A stretch of DNA of 64,000 nucleotides from Edaphochlamys debaryana. Taxonomy: Eukaryota > Chlorophyta > Chlorophyceae > Chlamydomonadales. Shown one piece after another: positions 49,734-62,699 of the stretch. The stretch is from assembly GCA_016858145.1 (NCBI GenBank), contig JAEHOE010000017.1:248001-312000 (forward strand). The letters run 5' to 3'. Both the position numbers and the translations under genes were made by a program. The notes beneath the pieces were generated by a model. That model was not told where the DNA came from and did not search any database. It saw nothing but the letters and a program-made list of their open reading frames with translations. How positions within the stretch are numbered: the first letter of the stretch is position 1; each line of letters begins with the position of its first letter.

Positions 49734-51939
49734 CCCTATGCGAGAAGGGGGGTATCTGATACCTAGCAGCTAGGCTATCCGACCTGCGAGGGTAGCCTTA
49801 GCAGAAAGTCGCAGATATGTATCAGGCTAGCAGCTAGGTATCAGGTTAGCAGCGAGGCTGCTAGGCTGACAGCTACCCTATCAGCTACCCTCTTGGGCGG
49901 GCGCATCCGGGCGGGCTATGGGGGCCTGTTTCTGGTGCTCTGGTGGGCGCACATCAGCCGTTACATGCCTGGCTCTTGGCCCCATGACCCGCTTCCACCT
50001 CTCCTTCCTTCCATCCAGCCAGCCAGGAGGCTCAACTAGAAGGGAGGGGGCGCAACACGCGCAACAGCAGCATTATCTAATGGCAGCCATAGCACCAGCG
50101 CATACTGCAGCCCCTTCTGCGTAAGTCCATCCTGCTTCAACCAGTGGGCCTGTCCTTGGCCCCATGACACCATCCATCCACGCACGCACACGCACACGAC
50201 TTCCTCCGCAAGCACCCAAAGCCACCTTGTGCCGCCCCCTTCCAAACCTGCTTTCCCCACCTTAACCACCCACCCACCCTGCCCGCCCCGACCTAAGCCC
50301 CCGGCCCCACAAGACGCAACTGCCCGCCAAGCGGGCTTCACATATGTCCGCGGCCTGGTAGTGCGGCAAACGGATGCAGTGGCGACTGCGCAGACGATCA
50401 GATCCAACTCCGCGGCCACCAGGATTGCAGGATCAAGGCGCCCCGCACCGAAGGCTTGCTGCCCTGAGACCATACAACAGGGGGCAAGAAGGCGATGTAA
50501 GGACCAAGCTCTTGTCTGTGAGCGAGTGCTGGGGCCCCCTCGTACGGGGTACCCAACTGCGGCTGACCTTGCTTGGAGCAGACACCAGAAAGGGCAATCC
50601 GGAAGGGGTCGTGGCCTCAAGGCTCCCATCACACCTGGGCAACCGCTGGCCGTTGTTGTGCCGGGAACGTTGGGAGCGGCGGGTGACGGTGGGCTCCTGT
50701 AGCCAGGGACGGTGGCAGGGGTTGGGGCTTCGGGGTGGGGGTGACGCAGGGCGTTTCCCCATCACCTTAATAGAATACATAATCTTATCCCCGCTTATCC
50801 CCTGCGCACCTGCGGGCTGTTGTCATCTTGCGCACTGATGCGGGGAAGGGGGCCGAGGCTGAGGAGGGTTGAGTGCAGAGGCGTCTCAAGTGCTGTACGG
50901 TGGGTGGGGTGCAGCACAGGACGATGGCAAGGGTTAGGTTTGGGGGTCAGGCAGAGCGCTTCCCAAGACCCTCACTCCTCCACTCCCCACGTGCTGTTCT
51001 CCTGCATGCTGCGCACTGATGTGGGGAGGGGGGCCGAGTGCGGAGTGCCGAGTGCCGAGGCATGGCGGGTGCTGCGCTGGGCCAGCGTGCCGACGCGTGC
51101 CGTGCCGTGCTCAGTGTGCGACCCCCACTCCCACCTCATTTGGCACCTCCGCTGGCGCCCAGCAGCTCGCACCTCCGCTGGCACCTCAGCTGGCGCGCAG
51201 CAGCCGACACGAGTCCCTCAGGCGCCGGCTGCATTGCGTCCTCGCCCTCGCTTCGACCGCACTTCGCACTTCTGAGCTGCCGATTCAACATTGGTGTCAG
51301 GCAACAAGCACACAGGCACGCAGTCGCAACGAATAGCGACCTCGGGGGGGTACTCACCCCCCCGAGGGGAGTTCGGAGGTGTCAATTGTCGCGCGTTTCT
51401 TTTAAGAGAATGTTTCCTAGTGATAGCTGTCTTGTAAGGTATTACCAGAAATAGCTTATCGCGCCTTCAGGTGGCGGAAAAGTCGCCCAATCGCAAATCG
51501 GGGGGTCTCATGATGCACGTCAGGACGGCACTCGCGCAGCATCAGTATACTCCCACTGCATAGGCAAGAGCAGTTCTAGAGAGGCCGACGTTCACCGCTA
51601 CCAGGCGGAGTCGATTGCGATGGACGTCGCGGTGAAACTTCTCAGCGCGGCAGCGCAGGCACACACTTCTGATGACCCTTTGCTTGTTGGGTCTGCCGTA
51701 TGCTGAGACACAGCGTTGCCGAGGGCGTTTGGGGTTGCGAGGGTGCGAGGGTATCAGTCAGGGTACCTGCCACGATAGCCACATTCGGTTGGCCCGGTTG
51801 GTCGTTGCCGGGCGCGTAGCTGAAAGGGTAGCAGCTAGGCTGCTGGGGATAGCAGGCCTAGCAGGGCCCTGCTAGGGTCCTGCTAGGGTAGCTGCGAGGG
51901 GCTGCTAGGGTCCCAGATACCGGGGTGTCTCGCATAGGG
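49734..51939. mobile_element. CACTA-like non-autonomous DNA transposon (2206 bp)
   Basis: The ends match as imperfect inverted repeats over about 38 bases: left CCCTATGCGAGAAGGGG..GTATCTG, right (reverse complement) CCCTATGCGAGACACCCCGG-TATCTGGG, each followed by clusters of TAGCAGC/GCTGCTA subterminal repeats. The flanks are TGG at 49731-49733 and 51940-51942, a 3-bp target duplication. CCCTA termini, a 3-bp duplication and dense subterminal repeats fit the CACTA/EnSpm group. No transposase-like ORF is present. Two diverged internal copies of a block ending GCGCACTGATG-GGGGA occur at about 50700-50870 and 50910-51050. Confidence 0.85.
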
Positions 51940-51942
51940 TGG

Positions 51943-52517
51943 CTTCTGCGACACAGTTTCGCGAGCTGCGGAAATACTTCAAGCGCATGGAATTGTGAGG
52001 CGATCATGGGCTGGGCAAGTTAATGTACGCTGGGCGCGTTGTATTAAGTGGGCTTCCCCCCTCCGTCAGGTTCCATCCCCCCCTTACTTGCTAAGCAGCG
52101 GCACGCAGGCCGGAACCCGAGACAAGCGCATACAATCCACAGTGATGAGAATGGGCGGGTCCGTAAACAGAAGGTACGGTACTGGGGCGTGGTAAGTGGA
52201 AAGGGCGGGGGGGGGTGGGGGGGGGGTCGTTGTTACATGATGGCGCAGGGTCCTGAGTTGAGATCCCGCAAGAGGAGAGTATCAGCTAAGCCTACATGCA
52301 TGAAAGAAACTGCGTGAATTTACTGCCCTGGCCCTGATGCCTGGGTCCAGAGCACACGTGGACGACGTGGTGTGCAATTGCACGTGTTATGGCACGGCCT
52401 GGACCAGGGGACCAGGGGACCCCTGGCCTGGACCACTAGGCGCCTGCTGCCATGGCGAACGGGAATAGCTGAGCGGCGTGATGCAGGTGGCACAGAGCGC
52501 TGGCGTATGTGCCTGGG
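51943..52517. other. Intergenic DNA between the transposon and the ankyrin gene
   Basis: Short non-coding stretch with a G-run at 52206-52228 and a second TTACA (minus-strand TGTAA) at 52233. It forms the 3' flank of the ankyrin gene. Confidence 0.4.
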
Positions 52518-52522
52518 TTACA
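52518..52522 (-). terminator. Putative TGTAA polyadenylation signal of the ankyrin gene
   Basis: TGTAA on the minus strand about 120 bases after the stop at 52643. Another lies at 52233-52237. Confidence 0.5.
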
Positions 52523-52642
52523 CACGCACGGTCTCGGCGAGACCGGCCTCGATGGCAGAACCGAGGCAAGCATGCGGCCGCCTCGCGCGTTGCCAGGTTG
52601 CACAGCCAGCGCACCATGCCTGTGCCCCTGCCCCCCTACGCG

Positions 52643-55600
52643 CTACAGCCCCAGCTCGGCCATCAGGTCATCCACCTCCCCTGCCAGACCCTCCTCCTCA
52701 ACCTCCTCGACCTCCTCGACCTGCCCCTGCTCCCCCGCCCACTCGTCCACGCCACTGCTGCTGCCGCCAACGCTGCTGACCCCATCCCGCCCGCTCTCCT
52801 CAAAAGCCCCCTTCCAGCCACCGGCGCCATCGCTACCGTTGCCACCCGAGTCGCGGCCTGCTCCACCTCCCGGCCCTGTGCCAGCATCACCCGCGGTCGT
52901 CATCACGCTCACCACACCCGCCTCCCTCAGGGCTTCCTCCTTTCTATACACGACCCCGCCCTGGACCCCGCCGCCGCTCCTCACCTCCTGCTGGTGCCAT
53001 TCTACGCTACCGGTACCCTCCAGCTCCCTGCCACCACCCCGCACACCAGGCGGGGGGCCGCTATCCGCGATAACGCCAGCGCCCCATGCCGCCTTGCCCT
53101 CCGCACTCAGCTGCCAACTGCCCCGATCACTGCCTCTCAGCGCCGCCTCGTCAGCCCCTTTCATCCCCACCTCGTCCGTCACCTCAGCAGCTTCCCGCTC
53201 ATCCTCAGCCCCGTACCGCCCATACCCGCGAGGGCGCTCACGCTCCGTCCACACCCCATCCCCTTGCTCCCCGTGTGGGTCTAAGCGGCGAAGGCTATCG
53301 GTGCCACCAGACCGCGGGCCCTTCCAGCCGCCATAGCTGCTGCTTGAGGGCTCCTGCCCAGTCTCATCCCCTCCCCCGACTTCCTCCTCCCACTCATGCC
53401 CCACCTCCTCGACCGCTGGTTCTTGCCCCTCATGTTGCGGGTGCTCCCCAGGGGCAGGCGCCGCTGCCGGCCCCAGGCTGCCTGCCGCATCAGACCCCTC
53501 TTTCTCCCATTCGCAGCCGCACTGCTCTTGCACCCACGCAATGATGCAGCCAGCGTCACCCTGCTCCCCCCAATCCTCGCCCCCGGCTCCCCACCGTTCC
53601 TCGTCCCGCTCCTGCCCCTGCTCCGCCTCCGCCGCCGCACGCGCACCGGGTAATCCCAGCCAGCTCCACCAACGCTTGGGCCGCATCCGGGCCCCCGCGC
53701 CTGCCGGCCCCGCGGCGACCACCGCCTGCGTCCTTGTCGCCCCAGCCGCCGCCGCCGTCGCCACTCCTGCCGCCAGCCGCCGCCGCTGCTCCTGACGCTC
53801 CCAGACCGCCGCCGCCGCGGACTCGGCGGCGGCCCAGTCCACAGCGCCCTCCGCCGCCGCCGCCAGCCACTGCAGCGCAGCTAGCGGCGCCCCGGCCTCG
53901 ATTGCACGGACCAGGAGCGTGGGCGAGGGAGCAGGCGTTGGTGGCGGCGTGGGGGCCCTGCTCGCGGCCCCGTCCTCCAGATCCTTGGACCGCTGTTGAT
54001 TAGGGCCGCCTAAGGCAGCGCGGGATGAGGTATGGGCGGCGGCGTTGGCAGGGAAGGCTCCGGGCGGTGGCCGGAAGGGCAGCGTGCTCAGGGGCGGGCG
54101 GCGGAGCTGCCTGGCGGCTGTGGCGGAGGCCGCAGCCAAGGACGATCTGGGCCGGGCATGTGGTGCAGGGCGACTGCTGACCCGTTTCCCGTTGTGCCCG
54201 CGAGGGACGGACGCGTGTGACGCGGGCGTTGGGGGCGGGGAGCCAGACGCGGGCGCCGGGATCAGAGAGGGCGAGGGGGAGGGGGCGGGGCCGGCTGGCC
54301 CCAGGGGCACTCCCAGGCGGCGCAGGGCGGCCATTGTGTGGAGGTCGCCTTGACGGGCCGCGTCAACGTAGGGTGAGCCATCGGCCTGAGGAGCGAGGGG
54401 AGGCACGGCCAAAAGAGGAGGGCAGGAGGCTTGAAGGAGGGCGCGCGGCAAGCACAGCGCCGTCCTATGGTCGCTAAGTTGGCCGCAAGCACAGGTGCAC
54501 AACTCCACGCGGGCACGGCAGCCCGGCCTTGCCTATCAAATCTACCAGTACCCCCGCTAGGTCCCCTCCACCCTATGGGCTGGTTGCTAGCATGCAGCCG
54601 CACTGCTCAGGGGGAACTTACCATCATGCCTCCGCCACGCGCCATCAGCCACATGAGCGCAGCCTCATTTCCGCCGGCCGCCGCCGCCGCCAGCTCCGAG
54701 CCGTCGGACGAGCACCGTACAGCCGCTAGCCAGGTGAGTAAGGGCCACGGGGGCGACCCAGATCGCAGGGCGGCGGACCAGAGGGCGGGCGTGAGGCGCG
54801 GCAGCGGCCCCCGCCCGCCACGGCCGGCCGCCAGCCACTCGCACGCCTGCCAGTGCCCACTGCGCGCGGAGACCTGTGCGGGTTGGACGAGGCACAAGGG
54901 AGGGCGGCCATCGGGCCAATCTGGTGACGGGAAAACACACATGCGGCATCTTCCTCACAGGCGCCGTAGGGAAAGGGGCAAGCATGACAGGTCGCAAGCT
55001 TGAGCCTGGGAACGGCATCGTCACCTGCAGCAAAGACTCTGTGGCCTCGAGGCAGCCCCGGGAGTCCAGGGCCAGGAGGGCCCCCCAGCGGCCTGCCGCC
55101 GCCGCCGCCCTCGCCGCGCGCCACCAGCAGCCACCACTAGACGACCCGCCGCCGCCGCCACTGATGCGCCCGCTGCTGCCGCCGCCAGTGGCGGCCGCTG
55201 CTGACGTCAGCAGGTACTCCAGCGTCCGCAGGTTGCCGGTGGCGGCCGCCGCGGCAATGGCAGCGCCCAGGTCGCCGACTGGGTAGCGCTGCTCGCCTGC
55301 AGCATCAGTTTGCGGGAATAACGATAAACGAGTTGATTGAATTCCGGTGTTGCAGCTTGCCCTAATACCCTCATTGCTAGTTGCTAAATGCAAGAAGACT
55401 TCTGCACGTTTGGCCCTCGTCGCCACCTACCCAGCAGCCAGGCCACGCGCACCAAAGCCTCAGCGTCGGGGCTGACGGCGGCAGCGGACTCGACAGCCGC
55501 GAAGCGTGGCCAGGCCACAAGAAAGCCGCCGCCGCCAGCCCCGCCACCGTCGCCGCCACCACCCTCACTGCCGCCGCCAAGAGAGCTCTGCCCCTGCGGA

Positions 55601-57540
55601 TGGCCAGTGGAGTTGACTGAAGGGACGAGGAGCCTCTCGAGCCACAACACCTTTTCCAGCCAGTCGGGCGTGGGGCTGCCGGCAGCGGCTGCGAGGGCAT
55701 AGCCCCGCTCCGCCGCCGCCAGCAGCGCCGACGGACGTGGTCTGGCGTCCAGCGGCGACAGCAGCGGCGGCGGCGCAACCGCGACGTGCTTGTCGTACAC
55801 CCGCCGCAGCGCCGCAAGCTTGCACCCTGCCGCCGCCGCCGTTAGCAGCTCAATCGGCGACGGCGGCGGCTGGTCGCCGGGCCGCCGGGCCGTCAGCAGC
55901 GCCTCTGCCAGCTGTTCGTGGCCGCCACAGAGCGCCGCCAGCACGGCATCTGAGCTCCAATCCGCCGCTGCAACGCTGCCGCCACCGCTGCTGCCACCGC
56001 CGTCGCCGCTGACCTCGCCGCCTCGGCCAGCCTCCGCCATCAGCAGCCACTGCACCGCCGTCGCGTGCCCCGCCCGCGCCGCCGCCGGCAGCGCTCCTCC
56101 CAGCGGCGCCCGCTGCCTCGCGACCCATGCCAGGGCCTCCACCTGGCACGCCGCCGCCGCCGCCTCCGCCACCTCTGCCCGAAGCGCCAGGCCCGCCGCT
56201 TCCGCCGCCACCGCCATGTTGGCGACGCCGCCGCTGGCTGCAGTCAGCGTCAGCAACCGCCGCCGCTGGGCCAAGCCCAGGCCGAGGCAGGCGTGGGGCT
56301 GGCCCCAGTGCTGCGCGAAGGCGTGGGGCGGCACGGGGCGAGACAGCCGCACCAGCGTGTGGCGATGTGGGTCGCGCAGGGTGGCGGCGGCGGCCTTGCA
56401 GGCCAGGCGGAGGGAGCAGGCGACCTCGTTTGGCGGCAGGTGCGACGCAATGGAGAGGAGGGCGGCGGGGAGGAGCAGGGGCGGAGGTTGAGACGGTTGA
56501 GGAAGTGGCTGCGGTGGGACCGCGTCGGCTCGGAGCAGACCCGCGAGGCGTAGGGTTGGCACGCGGACGGGCGGGGTGGTTGGGGCAGGGGTGCCCGCGG
56601 CGCGTTGGAAGACGATGGGCCCTCTGGGGACCGCCGGCGTAACGGCAGCGGGCCTGGGGCCGTCCTCGCCAACACGGCGAAGGTCGACCTCCTCCCCTCC
56701 TGCGCCGTTGCTGCCGCTGGCGCCGCCAGGACCGTCATCCATCCGCGTCCTTGCCCTGGGCTCCACAATCGGCATGACTGACGGCCGAGAGGGCCCTGAG
56801 ACGGCCGAAGTGGCCGACAGAGGTTCAGCAGGCAGCTCCTGCTCGGCCGGGGCCGGCGTGTCGTGCGCCCACGGCCTGGCGCTCGGAGCCAGCGCAACAG
56901 CCCCTGGACTGGCGCCGTCAGCGCTGTCCATCCGCCTCCGCGTCCTGGGTGATCCTTCCCTCATGGCCGACAGTGCACTGAGCGAATGGTCGTCCTCCGC
57001 GGATGGGCGTCGAGGCCGAGGGGACGCCACGGTCTGGGCCGGCTCCGCCCCCCGCGGACTCCCCGGTGGCAGCCTTTTGGGCGGTTCCGCATCCTGTCCT
57101 GGGGTCCATAGGTTGGGCTGGGGACTGAAAAAGGATCCGCCTGACCTGAGCGGGGTTGCGCCGCCTCCCAGAATGCTGGCCTGGCCAGGTGGGGCGGCAT
57201 GTGGAGTGCCCTCGACGGGCTTGAGGAAGTGCTTCAGGCTCGGCCCGCCGAACTGCTCTGGCAACCGCTCAGGGTCTACCTCGACCTCTTCTAATGCTGC
57301 TTCGGGCCTCGTCTGCGGCTGCGCGTTTGCCGAGTCGGAGTAGCGCCATGCAGCGGTGGGCGTCCCAGGGTTTGATGCAAGGGCTGCCTGAGCAACTAAT
57401 GTGACTGTCTTAATGGCGTTGGCATCGTTTCGCAGCGTCTGCAGTCCGTCCCACTCATCCTCAAAGTCATCGGCGAAGTCGTCGGTAACCTCGCCGGGCG
57501 TGCCCGAGTCACCGAACGAGCCTTCCTGCCATGTGGCCAT
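52643..57540 (-). CDS. Large ankyrin-type repeat protein (algal family)
   Basis: Four exons on the minus strand, 57540-55431, 55296-55025, 54873-54622 and 54385-52643, join in phase to 1458 aa. An acidic N-terminus (DDFADDFEDEWDG) and about 280 residues of low-complexity sequence precede an algal module with LPPNEVACSLRLACKAAAAT and PVPPHAFAQHWGQPHA (about residues 360-410). I know this module from Chlamydomonas ankyrin proteins, where it sits like an F-box-type lead-in. Degenerate ankyrin repeats follow: LPAAARAGHATAVQWLL, LLTAAAAGCKLAALRRVY, ALWSAALRSGSPPWPLLTWL, LAAAAAGGNEAALMWLM, YVDAARQGDLHTMAALRRLG, LLVRAIEAGAPLAALQWLA. The last 350 residues are Gly/Glu-rich and end EGLAGEVDDLMAELGL. 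It is likely a protein-binding scaffold; partner unknown. Confidence 0.82.
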
Positions 57541-59220
57541 AGTCCATGATATCCAGGGGAGCAGCCCGTGGTGCCGGAATTGTCGCTGGCGCGGTACACG
57601 ATGTTGCCGTACTCCAGATACCTCGGCGACGGAACCTGCTTCAGAACGCTAGTGGACCGCGTCAGGGAGTCAGTCAGTGGCTGGCAGGGTAGGTGGAAGC
57701 CTGGGAGGCGTTATTAGACTCCTCGTCAGGCTGTCCCGAGCGGGGGCCGAGCGGACAGGACCAGACAGGACTGGACGCTGGAGCCGTGGAGGGGGGCCAC
57801 GCACTGCAGCCGTGCCGAGACAACTGCTGTTCCAACGGCGGCGGCGACCAACTCCCACATCAAACCATTGCCGCCCGCACCTTGGCACCCCGCAGCCGCT
57901 GAGTCAGACCACCCTGTGGCACCTCAGTGGCGCGCACATGTCCGCCAGGTTCAGCACCTGTCCCCACCGCATGCGCCGCAGCTCCTCCTCACGCACTACC
58001 GCTCTAGCAGCAAGGCTCGCATCGGCAGCTCCGTGCATCGAAGAACCCACCCCGCTCCAAACCACCCAGCGCCCGACCCGCTCTACGCCTACCCTCAGTC
58101 TGCCCAGAAGGAACACCAGTCCTGCTGTCCTGCATCGTGGTGGGCTTGTGCACCACCCGAGCGGACTCTGCCACACCTGCCTGCACGCCCCCCTGCAAAC
58201 CTACAGATGTTGATCGCACGGATGGCTCCGCAAGCGCACATCCATCCTTCCCGCCACCCACCATCCCATCCAGTTTTACGCACTCGGCGTCATGCCGTTG
58301 TCCCGCGCTGAGGAGGTTCGACTCGCGTTGGGTCAAACCACAGGCACATACGGTACCTCTACCACACACCCTAACGTCCTGCCCGACTTCCCATAACACT
58401 TCTACCAGACGGGCAGCAACGGAGCCGTGTGCACTGCGCAACGTGCTCGGCCGCGCTGTTGAATGCCCGACAACTGAATGCACGTAAAGACTCTGCTTCT
58501 TTCCGAACATGCCTCCCAAGGCGCCAGCTCCAAGGCGCCAAATCCCAGCTGAAGCGTCAGCGTGCCCGCGTTGAAGCGCCGCCTACGCTCCCGTCCCGCC
58601 AACCGTGGAACGTGCCTTCGCCCATTCCCAGTCTGCCAAGTACCACCCCGGGCCCGACCCAGATCAGCCGTCGGCCAGGAGCCACCGAGCAGCAATGCTG
58701 CTTTGCGGCAAGGGCACACGGGGTCCGGAAGGTTCCCGGGGTCGCCGCTGCCCTTCAAGACCCGACGGGTGTTGCACCGCCATCCCTGGGCCTCGGCTGC
58801 CGCTCCCATGGCCCATGGCCCAGCCGCTCCAGTCCTCCGGTCAGGGCAGCCTTCCGGCGGCGCTGTCAAAGCCCCATACCCACGAGAGTGGCTGACGTGC
58901 TGCTCCTTCCTGTCACACCGTCCCCGGCCGTCATCACGGATGCGGCTGGACCTGGCAAGCGCTCTGAGCGGTCCTCAAGACCTCGCAATTCCATGCTGCT
59001 TCCGTTGCCGCAACTCCACCACCACGTCCCGCCTCCCACTGCGCCAGCCGCTCTCCGCTCGATTGGGCCGAGCAGGCGCGCCTCTGCTCATGGCACCAGC
59101 GCGCTGCTGCTCCCGCCTCCTCCGCGAGCCGCCGCCGCCTGCCTCAATCAGCACAGCAGCCGGCGCCCATCGCGGTGCCCGTGCTCCGCACGGCTCTCGC
59201 GCTCTGCACGGCGGCGCCGC
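57541..59220. other. Intergenic region between the ankyrin and CDPK genes
   Basis: About 1.7 kb. It contains the ankyrin gene promoter and 5' UTR (next to 57540) and the CDPK 3' UTR. Long open frames occur on both strands, but they are proline/serine-rich composition artefacts without domains. Confidence 0.5.
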
Positions 59221-61705
59221 TCAGAAGAACTTGCTGTACTGGCGCTTGATGGCGCGCGTGCTCTGCTTGAGCGCCTCGTTGTTGCTTCTGAGCATTGAGC
59301 AGAACTCCAGGTAGTCGATTTGCCCGTCGCCGTTCGTGTCGGCGGTCGCGAGCAGCTCCTTGGCGTCATCGTAGATGCCGAACTTCTTCAGCTCCTGCTC
59401 CAGCTCGGCGACCGAGATGGTGCCCGACCCGTCCTTGTCCATCTGCTTGAAGGCCGTCTGCAGCAGCTCCTCCTTCTCGAGCTTCGACAGGTGCATGGTC
59501 GCGGCCACGAACTCGTTGTAGTCAATGAGGCCGTCGCCGTCCACGTCGGCAATGGCCATGAGCTGCTGCAGCTCCACCTCGTTGATCTTGTGGCCCCACT
59601 GCGCAAGCGCCTTGCGCATCTCCTCGACCGTGATGGTCCCGCTGCTGTCGGCGTCGATGGACTTGAACAGCTCCTTGAGGCCTGCACGGCGGAGGATGAG
59701 TGGGGTTCGGGGTCAGGAAGAGTACGCAGGGAGCGGAACACACAGATGACTGCCTGACGACTGTACTCAACAACGGTCGAAACCCGCGAAGAGATGCAGA
59801 GCCCAAGCGCAACCAAGCACCCCTCAACAACACACGCACCCGCAATCTCGTCGGGGGTCAAATGCTGCCCGATGACCATGAGGCAGGCCTTCTTGAGCTT
59901 GTTCATCTGCGCGAACTGCTTGAGGCGCTTGAGCACCACGCTGTCCAGAGCAATGTCCAGAGCCACGCCCTCCTTGACCAGCCACTCGTGCTTGAGGATC
60001 TGTGGCAGCGCGCAGGGCAGAAACTCCCGGCCTCGGGTCTCATACCATGGACAGAGCTGTCAGCACCGTCGGCTGCGAGCCAGGCCCCGTCCCTTGTGTG
60101 GCGCCAACAACCCTGCGCCGTTTGCCTCAGCCCTGCGCCGTGGCCAGCAGCCGCACCTGCGCGGCGGTGGCGCGCTTCGTCACGTCCTGGTCCAGCAGCC
60201 GGCGCACGCAGTCCTTGGCGGCCTCCGAGATCTTGGGCCAGGGGTCCGTCTTAAAGTCGATGTGCCCCTGCGGGTGTGAGGCGGGGGGTCGGGCGGGCGG
60301 GCCAGACCGTTGTGGGCTAGGTCTCCCCCGAGGCGCTGCCACGAGAGCGGAGGCACCCTGCATCCTCAGCCTGGCAGCTCGAGGGCGGCGCGGGGCATGA
60401 CGTGCCCCTCCTGAAAGCCCTCCCCCTCAACACATGCCTCGCCCCGCAACCGCTTGCTGGCTGCATACCTCCCCAGACCCCCCTCGCCCGCTCTCCACGG
60501 TGCCCTCGGAGCCCCACGCACCTTGAGCACCATCTTGAAGATCTGGTCCTCCGTGTCGCCCCAGAAGGGCGGCAGACCCGAGAGCAGGATGTAGAGGATG
60601 ACTCCTAGCGACCACATGTCCGCCTCGTGGCTGTAGTTCTTGCGCAGCACCTCGGGCGCAACGTAGTAGGGACTCCCCACCAGATCCCGGAACCGCTCGC
60701 CCGGCTTGAAGAACACGCCCAGCCCGAAGTCCGTCAGCTTGAGCTCGCCCTCCGGCCCCTTGCTCGTCAGGAGGAAATTCTCTGTCAGGAGGGCGGAAGG
60801 CCGGGGTTGGGGAGCGTGGTGGGTGCACGGACGTGGTGGGCACAGCAGAGACAGTTGGTCGCTGGTGGGCGTGATGAGTGGTGGGGCGGTGTCAGAGTCA
60901 GGCATAGTAGCAACCAACACGCACGCCGCTTCAAGCCCAGACTGGCAGCCCCAGCATAGGTGCCGTGCTGGAACCTTCCAGCTCCCGTACGACTTGTAGG
61001 ACGCGCATGACCGACACGGTTCCAAATCCCGCCCACAATCGAGGCGCACCCCATGTAGCCCAGGGAGTCACGCACCCGGCTTGAGGTCGCGGTGCATGAC
61101 GCCCAGCTCATGGCAGTGGTTCACCACCTCCACCATTTTCCTGAAGTACAGAGCCGCCTTCTTCTCCGTGAAGTTACCCGCCTCCACGATGCTGTCAAAG
61201 AGCTCGCCGCCGGCGCAAAGCTCCATGGCAATGTGAACAAACTCCTTGTCCTCGTGGGTGCTCTGCGATCGACACGTCGATACAACTTTCATGTGCATAG
61301 AGTTTCGTCCGAATGCGCTCTATGTGCACTGCTTGCTGAAGCGTCGGCACAGACCGCCGCATGCCCGCCAAACATGCGCGCACACGTTCTGTCCCCCCGC
61401 CCCTCCCCTTCCCCCCAGCGTACTTTGAGGGTAACCACGTAGGGGTGACCTGCCACCAGGTTCATGATGGCGACCTCCGCCTGCACGTCCTTAACATCCT
61501 CTTTGCAGACGAGCTTCGCCTTGCTGATGGACTTCACCGCCACAGGATCGCTGGTGCTCTTCTTTTGGCCCGCACGGACCACGCCAAAAGCTCCCTTGCC
61601 AATCTGCTTGTCCACGCGGTACGTGTCCTCCAGCCGGGGGTCATTCGGCCCCTTGCCAAGGATGTTTGCGACCGAGAAGGACTGCCGGGAGTCCGGTGCC
61701 GCCAT
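59221..61705 (-). CDS. Calcium-dependent protein kinase (CDPK)
   Basis: Six exons on the minus strand (61705-61424, 61262-61076, 60781-60522, 60267-60157, 59999-59840, 59681-59221) join in phase to 486 aa. Kinase domain at about residues 28-290: IGKGAFGVV loop, AVKSISK lysine, VMHRDLKP catalytic loop, TDFGLGVFF metal motif, [11 protein letters not shown] activation segment and [19 protein letters not shown]. The autoinhibitory junction includes [20 protein letters not shown]. Four EF hands have complete 12-residue loops: [36 protein letters not shown] and [12 protein letters not shown]. It phosphorylates Ser/Thr in response to Ca2+ without calmodulin. It starts [10 protein letters not shown] with no Gly at position 2, so N-myristoylation is not expected. 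Confidence 0.95.
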
Positions 61706-62699
61706 TCTGAGAGCGTAACAGTTGACGGTTCAAAGCCTGAGGCAACGGGGGGCAGGGTAGAGGGCACGCGGCACAGCCGAGTTCACCGAATTGGCCAGGC
61801 CCCTCTTGCGCAGGGCGCGATCGGGAGGCCCTGACAGAGTGCCAGGAACAATGATGCCTGCAAATGTCCACAGCATGGCCGTCCGCAAGGCGGTATCGTA
61901 GGAGTGCAACCCGCTGTATTCGATCCCGGCTGCCTCTCTTCATACCGCACGCCCGGCCTCCTCAGCTAGAGCCACAGTTGCGGGATACACCCAGCATGGG
62001 GCAGGGCCCACCCGGACGCCCATCAGCCGCCGCGCGCCTTGGACATGGGCCCCTCACCTGCTGAACTAGCAGGGCTGCCACCCCGCGACACCTCCGATCG
62101 CCAATCAGTAGCCGCAGATTAGGGTGCGCTAGTCGTAAGGGAAAGAGACTAGCAAAGAGACTGCGGAGCGCAGGGCAGCGCCTGCAGGCGGGCAAATGGT
62201 GCTGTGCCCAGCAATGATTCAACTAACTAGAGCGTGTGTGTAGAAACCGACAGTCTAAGCCGGGTGGGAGTCGGGACGACACCTTGGCCCGGCGTGTCCT
62301 CCGCAATCATGGAAGTACTGTTCGCCAACACCCGCTGCTCCCTTGCTCCGCAGACTCTCATACTCGGTACACGAGGCTGACAGAGCTGATCGAACACGCC
62401 GAGGACCGAGGGTGCACCCGAGTGCTCCCGCGAACAGGGTTCCCACACGCGGACCCGCTGCGTCACTAACTCAGAACGCAAGACGCAACCTGAAAACTTC
62501 CGATAACGGCAGGGCTGAATGCGAGCAGCGCGTCGGGCGCAGTAACCGGCAAGGTTTGCAGCAACTCTGCCTGCAAGGCGAAGCCTCTGGGCCCCAACGT
62601 ATCATTGGGATGATGTGCGGGCTTGCAGCATAGGTGTCCTAGCGGAGGAGCGGCGGTGGGGCTTGCGCCCCACGTTCGGGCAGCTCCAGGCGCGCAAGG
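61706..62699. promoter_or_regulatory. Divergent promoter region between CDPK and NEK
   Basis: About 1 kb between two divergently transcribed kinase genes, so both promoters must lie here. I see no convincing TATA box or known element. Confidence 0.4.

Noticed and set aside
50229..51454. ORFs inside the CACTA-like element as a transposase.
   Set aside because: They are short and Pro/Ala/Ser-rich, and lack any DDE-type or zinc-finger pattern; the element appears non-autonomous.
57660..59200. Possible gene between the ankyrin and CDPK genes.
   Set aside because: Open frames are Pro/Ser/Arg-rich on both strands, without splice-linked continuation or motif.
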